Shown piece by piece: positions 1 to 7,039 of a stretch of 64,000 bases of DNA. Position 1 is the first letter of the stretch, and each line of letters begins with the position of its first letter. The stretch is taken from contig NZ_JAJADQ010000001.1 in the NCBI RefSeq assembly GCF_020447315.1, positions 248,001 through 312,000 of the forward strand, read 5' to 3'. The notes under the pieces are model-generated. The model worked only from the letters and a program-made list of their open reading frames with translations, ran no database searches and was not told the origin of the DNA. This stretch comes from Hymenobacter nitidus. Its GTDB lineage: Bacteria > Bacteroidota > Bacteroidia > Cytophagales > Hymenobacteraceae. Both the position numbers and the translations under genes were made by a program.

Positions 1-20
1 TTCTTTTCCCCTCCCTGCCC

Positions 21-1034
21 ATGACCTCACTACTTGCCTACTTGGTTTGGAACCTGGACCCCATCATTGCCCATATCGGCCCGGTGGCGCTACGCTGGTA
101 CGGGCTGCTGTTCATGTTGGGCTTTGTGGTGGGTACGCCCGTGCTCCAGCACCTTTTCCGGCGCGAGCAAGTGGCGCCGCGCTGGGTGGACGTCCTGACC
201 ATCTACGTGCTGGTGGGCACCGTGGTGGGCGCGCGCCTGGGCCACGTCTTGTTTTATGAGCCCGAAATGCTGCTGAATGATCCGCTGGAAGTTTTTAAAA
301 CCTGGCACGGCGGGCTGGCTTCGCACGGTGCTACCCTGGGCATTCCGCTAGCCTGTTGGCTGTTTGCCCGGCACCACAAGTTCGATACCCGCTGGGTGCT
401 CGACCGCATCGTGCTGGTGGTCGGCATCGGCGGGGCGCTTATCCGCCTGGGCAATTTCATGAACTCCGAGATTGGTGGCTACCCTACCACCGCGCCGTGG
501 GCCGTGGTGTTTCCGCGCGACACCGAGCACCTGCTGCCCGCTACCCGGCCGCTGCCCGCCGGGGCCGTGCAGGTGGCCCGCCCCGAGCGCCTGCCCAGTG
601 GCGAGGTAAGCCACCAGCTGTTGCCCGCCGACGCGCCCATCGGCCCCGGCGCGCTAATGGCCGTGCCGCGCCACCCCACGCAGCTCTACGAGGCCCTGTA
701 TTGCGTGCTGCTGGTGGTACTCCTCTACGCTCTATGGCACCGCACCAAAGAACATACTCCCCGCGGGCTGCTGCTCGGGCTGTTTATGGCGCTGCTCTTC
801 GTCCAGCGTTTCCTGGGCGAATTTCTGAAGGAGGCCCAGGTAGATTTCGAGAAAGACAACCTGCTCAACCAGGGCCAGCTGCTCAGCCTGCCGCCCCTTC
901 TGGTGGGCCTGTGGCTGCTGTGGCGCGCCGGCAAAGACCCGAAAAACCCCTACGGCCATGCCCCGCGCGATTTGAACGAGCCCTTGCCAACCGGGCTGTT
1001 AGTTGCTTCTTTACCCGTTGGGAACAACAAGTAA
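21..1034 (+). CDS. lgt: Prolipoprotein diacylglyceryl transferase (Lgt)
   Basis: Inner-membrane enzyme that moves diacylglycerol from phosphatidylglycerol onto the lipobox cysteine of prolipoproteins, the first step of lipoprotein maturation. The protein (337 aa) is mostly hydrophobic segments. It carries the Lgt signature RLGNFMNSEIGG near residue 140 with its conserved Arg, Asn and Glu, an earlier GARLGHVLFYEP motif, and the HPTQLYEAL motif near residue 215. It is longer than the E. coli enzyme because of an insertion of about 50 residues between the signature and the HPTQLYE motif, probably a periplasmic loop. The window opens only 20 bases upstream, so its promoter is not visible. A sigma-factor gene follows on the same strand. 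Confidence 0.97.
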   Translation: MTSLLAYLVWNLDPIIAHIGPVALRWYGLLFMLGFVVGTPVLQHLFRREQVAPRWVDVLTIYVLVGTVVGARLGHVLFYEPEMLLNDPLEVFKTWHGGLASHGATLGIPLACWLFARHHKFDTRWVLDRIVLVVGIGGALIRLGNFMNSEIGGYPTTAPWAVVFPRDTEHLLPATRPLPAGAVQVARPERLPSGEVSHQLLPADAPIGPGALMAVPRHPTQLYEALYCVLLVVLLYALWHRTKEHTPRGLLLGLFMALLFVQRFLGEFLKEAQVDFEKDNLLNQGQLLSLPPLLVGLWLLWRAGKDPKNPYGHAPRDLNEPLPTGLLVASLPVGNNK

Positions 1035-1092
1035 GCGCGCCTTATTGACTTGCTTCCCCCCGCTGTTCCATGGTCCTCCAGCTGATTCCCGC

Positions 1093-1668
1093 GTGAGCTA
1101 CTCTCCCACCGACGCCGAGCTGGTAATCCGGCTCCAGGCGGGCCAGGCAGCGGCTTTCCGCGCGCTGGTCGAGCGGTACCAGGGGCCCGTGTACCGCACA
1201 GTCCTGAGTTTGCTCCGCTCCCCCGAAGAAGCTGAAGACGTGGCCCAGGAGGTATTTGTGGAAGTTTACCAGAGCATTGCCCGGTTCCGGGGCGAGGCGG
1301 CCCTTAGCACCTGGCTCTACCGCCTGGCTACCTCCCAGGCGTTGAAACAGCAGCGGAAGGCCCGGGCCAAAAAGCGCTTTGCCTTTCTAACTACCCTGCT
1401 GGGGGCCAACCAAGAGGTCTTGCACGAGCCCCCCGATTACCGGCACCCGCTGGCTCTGCTGGAAAGTCAGCAGCAGTACCAGCAACTGCTCGATGCCATT
1501 GCGCGCCTGCCCGACAGCCAGCAGGTGGCCTTCACCCTGCGTCATGAACAGGAGCTGAGCTACGAAGAAATAGCCGCTGTGCTGGACACCAGCCGGCCCG
1601 CCGTCGAGTCTCTGCTGTTTCGCGCCCGGCAAAGCTTGCGCAAGTTTCTCCACCCTCATCTAGCCTGA
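1093..1668 (+). CDS. ECF-type RNA polymerase sigma factor
   Basis: Sigma-70 family factor of the ECF type, which directs RNA polymerase to a specific regulon. Region 2 is seen in YQGPVYRTVLSLLRSPEEAEDVAQEVF followed by the WLYRLA segment. Region 4 is seen in RLPDSQQVAFTLRH and the helix-turn-helix LSYEEIAAVLDTSRPAVESLLFRAR. The start chosen is a GTG that gives 191 aa beginning (V/M)SYSPTDAELV. An upstream in-frame ATG at 1003 lies inside lgt and would add 30 unrelated residues. A small membrane-protein gene begins 6 bases after the stop, as expected for a sigma/anti-sigma pair. The regulon is unknown. Confidence 0.88.
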   Translation: MSYSPTDAELVIRLQAGQAAAFRALVERYQGPVYRTVLSLLRSPEEAEDVAQEVFVEVYQSIARFRGEAALSTWLYRLATSQALKQQRKARAKKRFAFLTTLLGANQEVLHEPPDYRHPLALLESQQQYQQLLDAIARLPDSQQVAFTLRHEQELSYEEIAAVLDTSRPAVESLLFRARQSLRKFLHPHLA

Positions 1669-1674
1669 CCTGCC

Positions 1675-1920
1675 ATGCCCAACCCGTTTAACCTTCCCGA
1701 AGACGACGACCAAGCCTGGACCTCGCTGCTCCGCTCGTTGCCGCAAGCCCCGCCAGAGCCCCGGCCCTTTTTCTTCACCCGGCTCCAGGCCCGCCTCGCC
1801 GCCCAGCAACCCCAGCCCCCGGCCTTGCCGACGTGGCTGCGGCGCTCGGTCTACGCTTTTTCCCTGGCCGCTATGGTGCTGGCGTTGAATGCTGACACGG
1901 CCATGTGCAATGCGTGCTGA
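1675..1920 (+). CDS. Small single-pass membrane protein, possible sigma-factor partner
   Basis: 81-residue protein of unknown family. It has an acidic and proline-rich N-terminal part (residues 1-54) and one hydrophobic segment at about 57-74 (VYAFSLAAMVLALN), then stops after a few residues. Position directly behind an ECF sigma gene (6-base gap) suggests an anti-sigma or regulatory partner, but there is no zinc-binding or other known anti-sigma motif. The end looks abrupt: after the membrane segment an open frame continues in the -1 register to the TAG at 1998-2000, overlapping the convergent TonB-receptor stop. A frameshifted or degraded C-terminus is therefore possible. Confidence 0.55.
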   Translation: MPNPFNLPEDDDQAWTSLLRSLPQAPPEPRPFFFTRLQARLAAQQPQPPALPTWLRRSVYAFSLAAMVLALNADTAMCNAC

Positions 1921-1996
1921 CGACTTCGGCCGCTGAAGTTGGTATCGGTCTTGGTGATTATCAGAAGACCAGTCTTCCCCTCTGTTTGGCGCTCTT

Positions 1997-4291
1997 CTAG
2001 AAAAATACGCTGACGTTGCCTTTCAGGAAAAACGGCGTGCCCGGGGTGAAGTGTAGCTCCGACACACCCTCGGCTCCTTCGCCGGGCAGGCGGCTCTGGG
2101 TATCGAACTGGGCTTGGTTCCACTCTACGTTCAGCAGGTTTTCGGCACTGGCGCCTACCTGAAAGCGGCCGTGGGTGTAGCTCACCAAGGCATCGAACAG
2201 GAAGTAGCCGCGGGCCCGCACCGAGTTGTATTCGTTGGCGGGCCGGTCGTTGAGGTGGCGGTAGCGCAGGCTGGCGCTCAGGCCCGAGGGCTGCTTCAGC
2301 GTCAGGCCGCCGATGCTGGTAAAGGTGGGCGCCAGCGGAATCCGGTTGGAATCGGGGTGCGCTTCCACGAGGCGGCCGTGATTGTAGTTCAGGTCGGCAT
2401 CCACGAACAGCGTGCGGGTCAGCTGGTAGCGCAACGACAGGTCGGCGCCGTAGCGGCGGGTGCGGCCGGCGCTTTCCGTGAAGCCCCCGTCGCCCACGTA
2501 CACCAGCTCATCCTGCAAATGCAAAGCCCACAGCGCGGTATTAACCACCAGGCTGGGCACTGGCTTGAAGGTACTGCCCACCTCGTAGCCGATGGCGCGG
2601 GGCAGCACGTTGGCACCCGGGCTCAGCACCACGGCCCGGGCATCGTTGGAGTGAAAGCCGAAACCCGAGCGGGCAAACAGCTGCACGCTGGGCGTCAGGT
2701 CGTAGTACAGGTTCAGCTTGGGACTAACGCGCCCCTTGCCGGCCCGGCCCGACTGCGCCGCGTCGCGCTGCTCCTGAAAGGCAAAGCGGAAGTAATCCAC
2801 GCGCAGGGCTGCATTCAGGGTCAGGCGCTCGGTCAGGGGCAAGGTTTCATCGAGGTAGGCATTGAAATTCTGCTCGTACACACGGCCCGACACGATGGTG
2901 TCGCGCACGGCGCGGTTCACCGTCTGGCGCAGGGCCAGGTCTACGTCATCGAGGCGGGTGCCTATGCCCAGCACCGAGCGCAGCGTGCGGCTGCCCAGGC
3001 GCGAAGTGCGCTCATACGTGCCGGTGTAGCCATACACGTTGCGCTGCTCGTTCTGCTGGATTTCGTCCCCGTTTTCCGGGTTGTCCAGGAAGAAGGTGAA
3101 GTTGGAGTAAAGGTTGAAATTGTAGTTGACAAAGTAGGCCTGCTGGCGCAGCACCGCGTCGTGGGGCAGCGTGGTGGTCAGCACGGCGGTGGCATTGGTA
3201 CGGTCGGTGCGGCCGCCCTCACTGGGGTCGATGCTGCCGAAGCGCGAAATCCGCCCGTCGCGGATGGCGCGTTCCGGCACCTGGCCCGAGGCATCCCAGC
3301 GGGAGGTGAAATGGGAGCCCAGCACCATCAGGGAGGTGCGCCCCGAGAGCAGGCCGGTGTATTTGGCCAGCCCGTTGAAACGGTTGAAGTGCTGCTGGGC
3401 GTCGAAGTAGGAGTTCGTGAAAGAGTACTCGGTGGCCAGGTAGGCGCTTTCCGTGTGCTGGCTTAGCAGGTGCTTGCCCTGGGGCAGCAGATCGAGCATG
3501 AGCAGGGCGCGGCGGGTATCGAACTGCCCCAGCTCCAGCTTGGCTACGCTGTTAGCTAAGCTGGTCTTGGTGCTGAACTCCCCGGCGCCGGCAGTGGCAA
3601 AATCACCGAACCGGGCGGTGTACGGGCCTTTGTATACCTTCAGGGCCTCCACCGTTTCCGGAATCGTGAAGTGAAAATCGGCGTAGCCCTGGCCGTGGGC
3701 GTGGCTTACCATGTTCACCGGCAGCCCGTCTACACTTACATTGAAATCGGTGCCGTGGTCTACATCGAAGCCCCGGATAAAAATCTGCTCGGCCTTGCCC
3801 CCACCCGCGTGCTGAGCGATGAACAGACCGGGCACCAGCGGCAGCAGGTCCTGGGCCGAGTTCAGGGGCCGCAGCACCTGGTCGATCTGGGTGATGGTGG
3901 CCAGCGACTGGTTTGGGTCGCGGGGCTGCGACACGGTGACTTCGCTCAGATTCAGCGCCACGCCCGCCAGCCGCAGGTTCATCGTTTGGGTGGCGCCAGC
4001 CGCGACAGTGACGGTAACGCCCGGGCTGCGGTAGCCTAGGGCCGTGGCGCGCAGCACATAGGTACCGGCCGGCAGGTTGTCGAGGCGAAAAGCACCCAGC
4101 GCGTCGGAGGCCGTACCGCCGGGCTGCCCCTCCAGGCGAATACCCACGCCGGGCAGGCGCTGGCCGGAAGTCGAATCGGTGATAATGCCACGAATGCCGC
4201 CGGAAATGGTGGTTTGGGCCAGCGCGGCTGTACTCAGCAGGCTGAGCAGCACAGCACCCAGCAGGTGCAAGCGTAAAAGTTGAAAATGCAT
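1997..4291 (-). CDS. TonB-dependent receptor with carboxypeptidase-regulatory-like N-terminal domain
   Basis: Outer-membrane active transporter powered by TonB/ExbBD. From the ATG chosen here (764 aa) there is a signal peptide ending ALAQT. A carboxypeptidase-regulatory-like beta-sandwich (GIITDSTSGQRLPGVGIRLEG) covers about residues 30-110. A plug domain follows (about 115-240; IFIRGFDVDHGTDFNVSVDGLPVN), then a 22-strand-type barrel that ends in a Phe (SVFF), as outer-membrane proteins do. Plug residues include several His and Asp (DVDHGTD, SHAHGQGY), a pattern seen in metal-handling receptors, though the substrate cannot be told from sequence. The upstream in-frame TTG at 4318 adds only 9 residues. 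It is the last gene of a minus-strand cassette with HupE, TPR and DUF4331 genes. Confidence 0.9.
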   Translation of the reverse strand: MHFQLLRLHLLGAVLLSLLSTAALAQTTISGGIRGIITDSTSGQRLPGVGIRLEGQPGGTASDALGAFRLDNLPAGTYVLRATALGYRSPGVTVTVAAGATQTMNLRLAGVALNLSEVTVSQPRDPNQSLATITQIDQVLRPLNSAQDLLPLVPGLFIAQHAGGGKAEQIFIRGFDVDHGTDFNVSVDGLPVNMVSHAHGQGYADFHFTIPETVEALKVYKGPYTARFGDFATAGAGEFSTKTSLANSVAKLELGQFDTRRALLMLDLLPQGKHLLSQHTESAYLATEYSFTNSYFDAQQHFNRFNGLAKYTGLLSGRTSLMVLGSHFTSRWDASGQVPERAIRDGRISRFGSIDPSEGGRTDRTNATAVLTTTLPHDAVLRQQAYFVNYNFNLYSNFTFFLDNPENGDEIQQNEQRNVYGYTGTYERTSRLGSRTLRSVLGIGTRLDDVDLALRQTVNRAVRDTIVSGRVYEQNFNAYLDETLPLTERLTLNAALRVDYFRFAFQEQRDAAQSGRAGKGRVSPKLNLYYDLTPSVQLFARSGFGFHSNDARAVVLSPGANVLPRAIGYEVGSTFKPVPSLVVNTALWALHLQDELVYVGDGGFTESAGRTRRYGADLSLRYQLTRTLFVDADLNYNHGRLVEAHPDSNRIPLAPTFTSIGGLTLKQPSGLSASLRYRHLNDRPANEYNSVRARGYFLFDALVSYTHGRFQVGASAENLLNVEWNQAQFDTQSRLPGEGAEGVSELHFTPGTPFFLKGNVSVFF

Positions 4292-4399
4292 AGAGCCGGG
4301 AAACACGGCTATGCGCAACGCCCCTCGCCCGAGGCAACGCCGGATAGCCTTGTGAATAGGATAAGTAGCGGGTCAGCACTTCGCAAAGCGGCGGCTGAG

Positions 4400-4423
4400 G
4401 CCGGGCACGCAAGTGGGCCCGGC
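4400..4423 (-). other. G+C-rich hairpin between small exported protein and TonB receptor
   Basis: Seven-base arms gccgggc and gcccggc flank a 10-base loop in the 139-base gap before the TonB receptor gene. There is no U-run, so it is not a standard terminator. It could tune readthrough or mRNA stability between the two genes. No cobalamin-riboswitch box was recognised in this gap. Confidence 0.35.
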
Positions 4424-4430
4424 GCGGTAC

Positions 4431-4817
4431 TCATCCCCGGCGGGGCGGCGGGTAAAAGCTGGTCTGGAAACCGGCGGGCATAGCCTCAGCGGCAGTTACC
4501 GGTACAACCTGCGGAATAGAATAAGAATAGAGCCTGACTTCTACTGCCTCGGTCAGGCAGTGCACATCAATGCTTTTAAGCACCGACAGCATATGCCGGG
4601 TATTCTCGGCGGCTGTGCGCTTTTGCACTACTTGCTGGTCGCCGTTGCAGGTATCAAAGCAGTCGACGCGGAGGTAGTGCTGCTGCTGGCAGTCGGCGCT
4701 GTGGGTATAGGGGTGCGCGGCGGAGTAGCGCGGGGCTTCAGGCCGGTTCACGAGGCCGGCGCCCACTACCAGCAGGTAGTGCGTGAGCAGCAGCAGCACG
4801 AGCCAGGAGCGTAGCAT
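4431..4817 (-). CDS. Small exported protein with clustered cysteines, unknown function
   Basis: 128-residue protein with a hydrophobic N-terminus (residues 1-21, MLRSWLVLLLLTHYLLVVGA) that is a signal peptide or anchor. The mature part has His residues and three cysteines close together (DCQQQHYLRVDCFDTCNGDQ, about residues 42-61) plus one more near 86 (DVHCLTEA). No family was recognised. The Cys/His content, and its place between a HupE-family membrane protein and a TonB receptor, would suit a periplasmic metal-binding or redox role, but this is inference. The gene lies 24 bases after hupE on the same strand. Confidence 0.7.
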   Translation of the reverse strand: MLRSWLVLLLLTHYLLVVGAGLVNRPEAPRYSAAHPYTHSADCQQQHYLRVDCFDTCNGDQQVVQKRTAAENTRHMLSVLKSIDVHCLTEAVEVRLYSYSIPQVVPVTAAEAMPAGFQTSFYPPPRRG

Positions 4818-4841
4818 GGAGTTGTATATCTTAAAATCAGC

Positions 4842-5528
4842 TTAGGCAAAAAACACGCGCTCCACGGTCCAGTAGGCGGCCACCAGGCCAATAAGCACCG
4901 AAGCCGGCACCACCACGCGCTGCTTGTACCAGGGCTTGTCGGCAAACCAGCGGCCGACCAGCAGCCAGGCCAGCAGAATCACTGTTACCTGCCCCAGCTC
5001 GACGCCCACGTTAAAGGAAATCAGGGACTCGACGAACATGGCCCGCGGCAACCCGAGCGAGGTCAGCACGCTGGCGAAGCCCATGCCGTGAATCAGGCCG
5101 AAGCCGAACACGATGGCCACGCGCCAGGGGTTGAGCTTATCGGCCATGATGTTCTCGATGGCCACAAACAGGATGGACAGGGCAATAATGGGTTCCACGA
5201 TAGAAGCCGGGGGCGAAATGAGGCCGTACATGGCCAGGCCCAGCGTAATGGAGTGGGCAATGGTGAAGGCCGTAGCCTGCACGAGTACCGGCTTGAGGCG
5301 GGGCTCCAGGAAAAAAATGCTCAGCACGAACAGAATATGGTCGAGGCCGAGGGGCAGAATGTGGGTAAAGCCCAGCTTGAGGTAGGTGCTGATGATGTCG
5401 GTGCGCGAGAGTTTGCTCACGTCCACATCCAGCACGTGGGCCGCGGCCAGCTGGGGCAACAGCAGTGCGGCCAGGAGCAGCAATGCTCCGCGCAGCATGA
5501 GTTTGCGGTGGCCGTGTAATGCCTTCAT
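4842..5528 (-). CDS. HupE/UreJ-family membrane protein
   Basis: 228-residue multi-pass inner-membrane protein. It has a cleavable-looking signal (ends LPQLAAAH), a short periplasmic stretch, then about six hydrophobic segments. Family motifs with membrane-embedded His, Asp and Glu are visible: FTHILPLGLDHILFVLS near residue 55, FTIAHSITLGL near 87, FGLIHGMGFASVL near 140 and FNVGVELGQ near 172. Classic HupE and UreJ proteins are linked to nickel supply for hydrogenase and urease. This branch is common in Bacteroidota without such enzymes, and none is encoded here. It starts 18 bases after the TPR gene stop and is probably in the same transcript. Confidence 0.88.
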   Translation of the reverse strand: MKALHGHRKLMLRGALLLLAALLLPQLAAAHVLDVDVSKLSRTDIISTYLKLGFTHILPLGLDHILFVLSIFFLEPRLKPVLVQATAFTIAHSITLGLAMYGLISPPASIVEPIIALSILFVAIENIMADKLNPWRVAIVFGFGLIHGMGFASVLTSLGLPRAMFVESLISFNVGVELGQVTVILLAWLLVGRWFADKPWYKQRVVVPASVLIGLVAAYWTVERVFFA

Positions 5529-5546
5529 ACTTGCAGCCCGGCCGGG

Positions 5547-6872
5547 TTAGTTAAAAGCCAGCAGCTTCTTGCCTTCATCAGCTAGGTCGAAGCTCAGGTA
5601 CGGGTTCAGCGCCAGGGCCTGCCGGATGAGGGCTTGGCCTTTGGCGGCCTGCCCGTTTTTAGAGGCAATCAGCCCGGCGCGGCACAGCAGCGTGGGGTTC
5701 TGCGACTTGGTGCGCAGAGCCGTGTCCATCAGCTTCTGGGCCTGCTTATACTCGCCGCGCTTGTAGTGCACCCAGGCCAGGGTTTCGCACACGTCGATGT
5801 TGTCGGGGCGGCGCTCATACTCGATTTTGGCGTGCGTCAGGGCTTTGTCGACCTCGTTGGTTTTCAGGTAGGCATAGGCCAGCTCCCGGTCGGCGTAGTG
5901 GCCCATCTGCTCGTTGTCGTCGGCTTCTTTGGCGTCGTCGGCCAGCATGCCAATGGCTTCCTTAGCCATTTGGGTGGCTTTGGCGGGCTCGTTGTTCAGG
6001 CGGTACAAATCGGTCAGCTCGTCGGCAAAGGCGTAGTCCTGCACCGTGGCGCGGGCCTTACGGAAATAGTCGATGGCGGCGGGGTAGTTTTTGCGGGCTT
6101 TTTCCACGCGGCCCAGCCCGGCCAGCGCGTAGGCGTAGTAAGGGCGCTGCAGCAACGCCATCTGGTACTGCTTCTCAGCCTGCGCCAGGTCGCCAGTATT
6201 CTCATAGAGGTGGCCCAGCGTAATGCGCGACCATTCCGTTTGCTCCAGGCCGGGGTAGCCGGCTTTCACGGCCATGTCCATAGCCTCGATGGCGCCGGGG
6301 TAGTCGCCGTGGATTTCGCGCAGGTAGGACACGCGGGAGTAGGAGCGCAGATCGGGGCGCACCTGGTTCATCTTGTCGGCCATCTTCACGGCTTCGGGGT
6401 AGCGGCCCAGTTCCACATTGGCATCACAGAGCAGGCCATACACGAAAGCATTGTGCGGATTCAGGGCTACGGCCTGCTCGGCCACAGCCAGGCCTTCGGA
6501 GAAGTGGTGCTGGGTCAGGCAGAGCGAGGCTTTGCAGCACAGGGCCTCAAAGTTTTCGGGCTCCTGCTTCAGAATGCCGTCCAGCAGCTGCATGGCGGCC
6601 ATATCGTAGTACGGATGGTCGCCGGTAACGCGGGCCTCCTGCATGTAAGCCTGGGCCAGCAGGAGCTTGGCTTTGTTGTCGTCGGGCTGGGCCCGCAGCT
6701 GAGCCAGCAGGCCGCCAATGGCATTTTTGGTGTTCAGCCACTCTCCTCCCAGCGCCAGGTCGCCGTGGCGCTCCTTGAGCGTGGGAATAGGCTCGGGCTT
6801 GCGGAAGAAGAACAGGGCAGCAACGGCCGCGCCAAAGCAAACCAGCAGAATAGGGTAAAAGTATTTACGCAA
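5547..6872 (-). CDS. Membrane-anchored tetratricopeptide repeat protein
   Basis: 441 residues: one N-terminal hydrophobic segment (YFYPILLVCFGAAVAALFFF, residues 4-23), then a series of 34-residue TPR-like helix pairs through almost the whole protein (for example the A-x-x-x-x-x-Q-A-V-A-L-N-P pattern near 130-145 and LGHLYENTGDLAQAEKQYQMAL near 225). TPR domains are protein-interaction scaffolds. Its location between the secreted DUF4331 protein and the HupE protein suggests that it organises a periplasmic or envelope complex. It is preceded by a terminator-like hairpin, so it may also have its own promoter, which was not identified. Confidence 0.88.
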   Translation of the reverse strand: MRKYFYPILLVCFGAAVAALFFFRKPEPIPTLKERHGDLALGGEWLNTKNAIGGLLAQLRAQPDDNKAKLLLAQAYMQEARVTGDHPYYDMAAMQLLDGILKQEPENFEALCCKASLCLTQHHFSEGLAVAEQAVALNPHNAFVYGLLCDANVELGRYPEAVKMADKMNQVRPDLRSYSRVSYLREIHGDYPGAIEAMDMAVKAGYPGLEQTEWSRITLGHLYENTGDLAQAEKQYQMALLQRPYYAYALAGLGRVEKARKNYPAAIDYFRKARATVQDYAFADELTDLYRLNNEPAKATQMAKEAIGMLADDAKEADDNEQMGHYADRELAYAYLKTNEVDKALTHAKIEYERRPDNIDVCETLAWVHYKRGEYKQAQKLMDTALRTKSQNPTLLCRAGLIASKNGQAAKGQALIRQALALNPYLSFDLADEGKKLLAFN

Positions 6873-6897
6873 AGCAGCGGGGGCTAAAAGTGGGAAA

Positions 6898-6924
6898 AAG
6901 AGCCCGGCACGAAACCGGGCTCTT
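6898..6924 (-). terminator. Rho-independent terminator after the DUF4331 gene
   Basis: Perfect 10-base stem (aagagcccgg / ccgggctctt) with a 7-base loop. On the minus strand it is followed by a run of five T. It lies downstream of the DUF4331 stop and just upstream of the TPR start, so it should at least reduce readthrough between them. Confidence 0.75.
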
Positions 6925-6936
6925 ATGTTACCAGCA

Positions 6937-7021
6937 AGCTAGCCGAACTCACCCGGGTCCGGCTAGCTGAGTGACTACCCGATGGCAACCGGCAGATGGA
7001 GCAAGCCCCGACTGCCGGTTG
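6937..7021 (-). other. Two further perfect hairpins in the DUF4331 3' region
   Basis: Arms agctagccg (6937-6945) and cggctagct (6960-6968) form a 9-bp stem. Arms caaccggcag (6986-6995) and ctgccggttg (7012-7021) form a 10-bp stem. With the terminator at 6898-6924 this makes three stacked hairpins in about 125 bases between the two genes. Confidence 0.6.
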
Positions 7022-7039
7022 TCAGGTAGTCAATTCTGC

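Noticed and set aside
1003-1092. ATG start of the first sigma factor inside lgt
   Set aside because: It would overlap lgt by 32 bases and adds 30 residues unlike sigma factors; the GTG at 1093 begins just before the conserved region.
2114-3466. 450-codon plus-strand frame opposite the TonB receptor
   Set aside because: Low-complexity Val/Gly/Ala antisense product; the receptor on the minus strand has clear plug and barrel features.
4292-4430. Cobalamin or other riboswitch ahead of the TonB receptor
   Set aside because: The gap is short and holds only a 7-bp hairpin; no B12-box-like sequence was seen.
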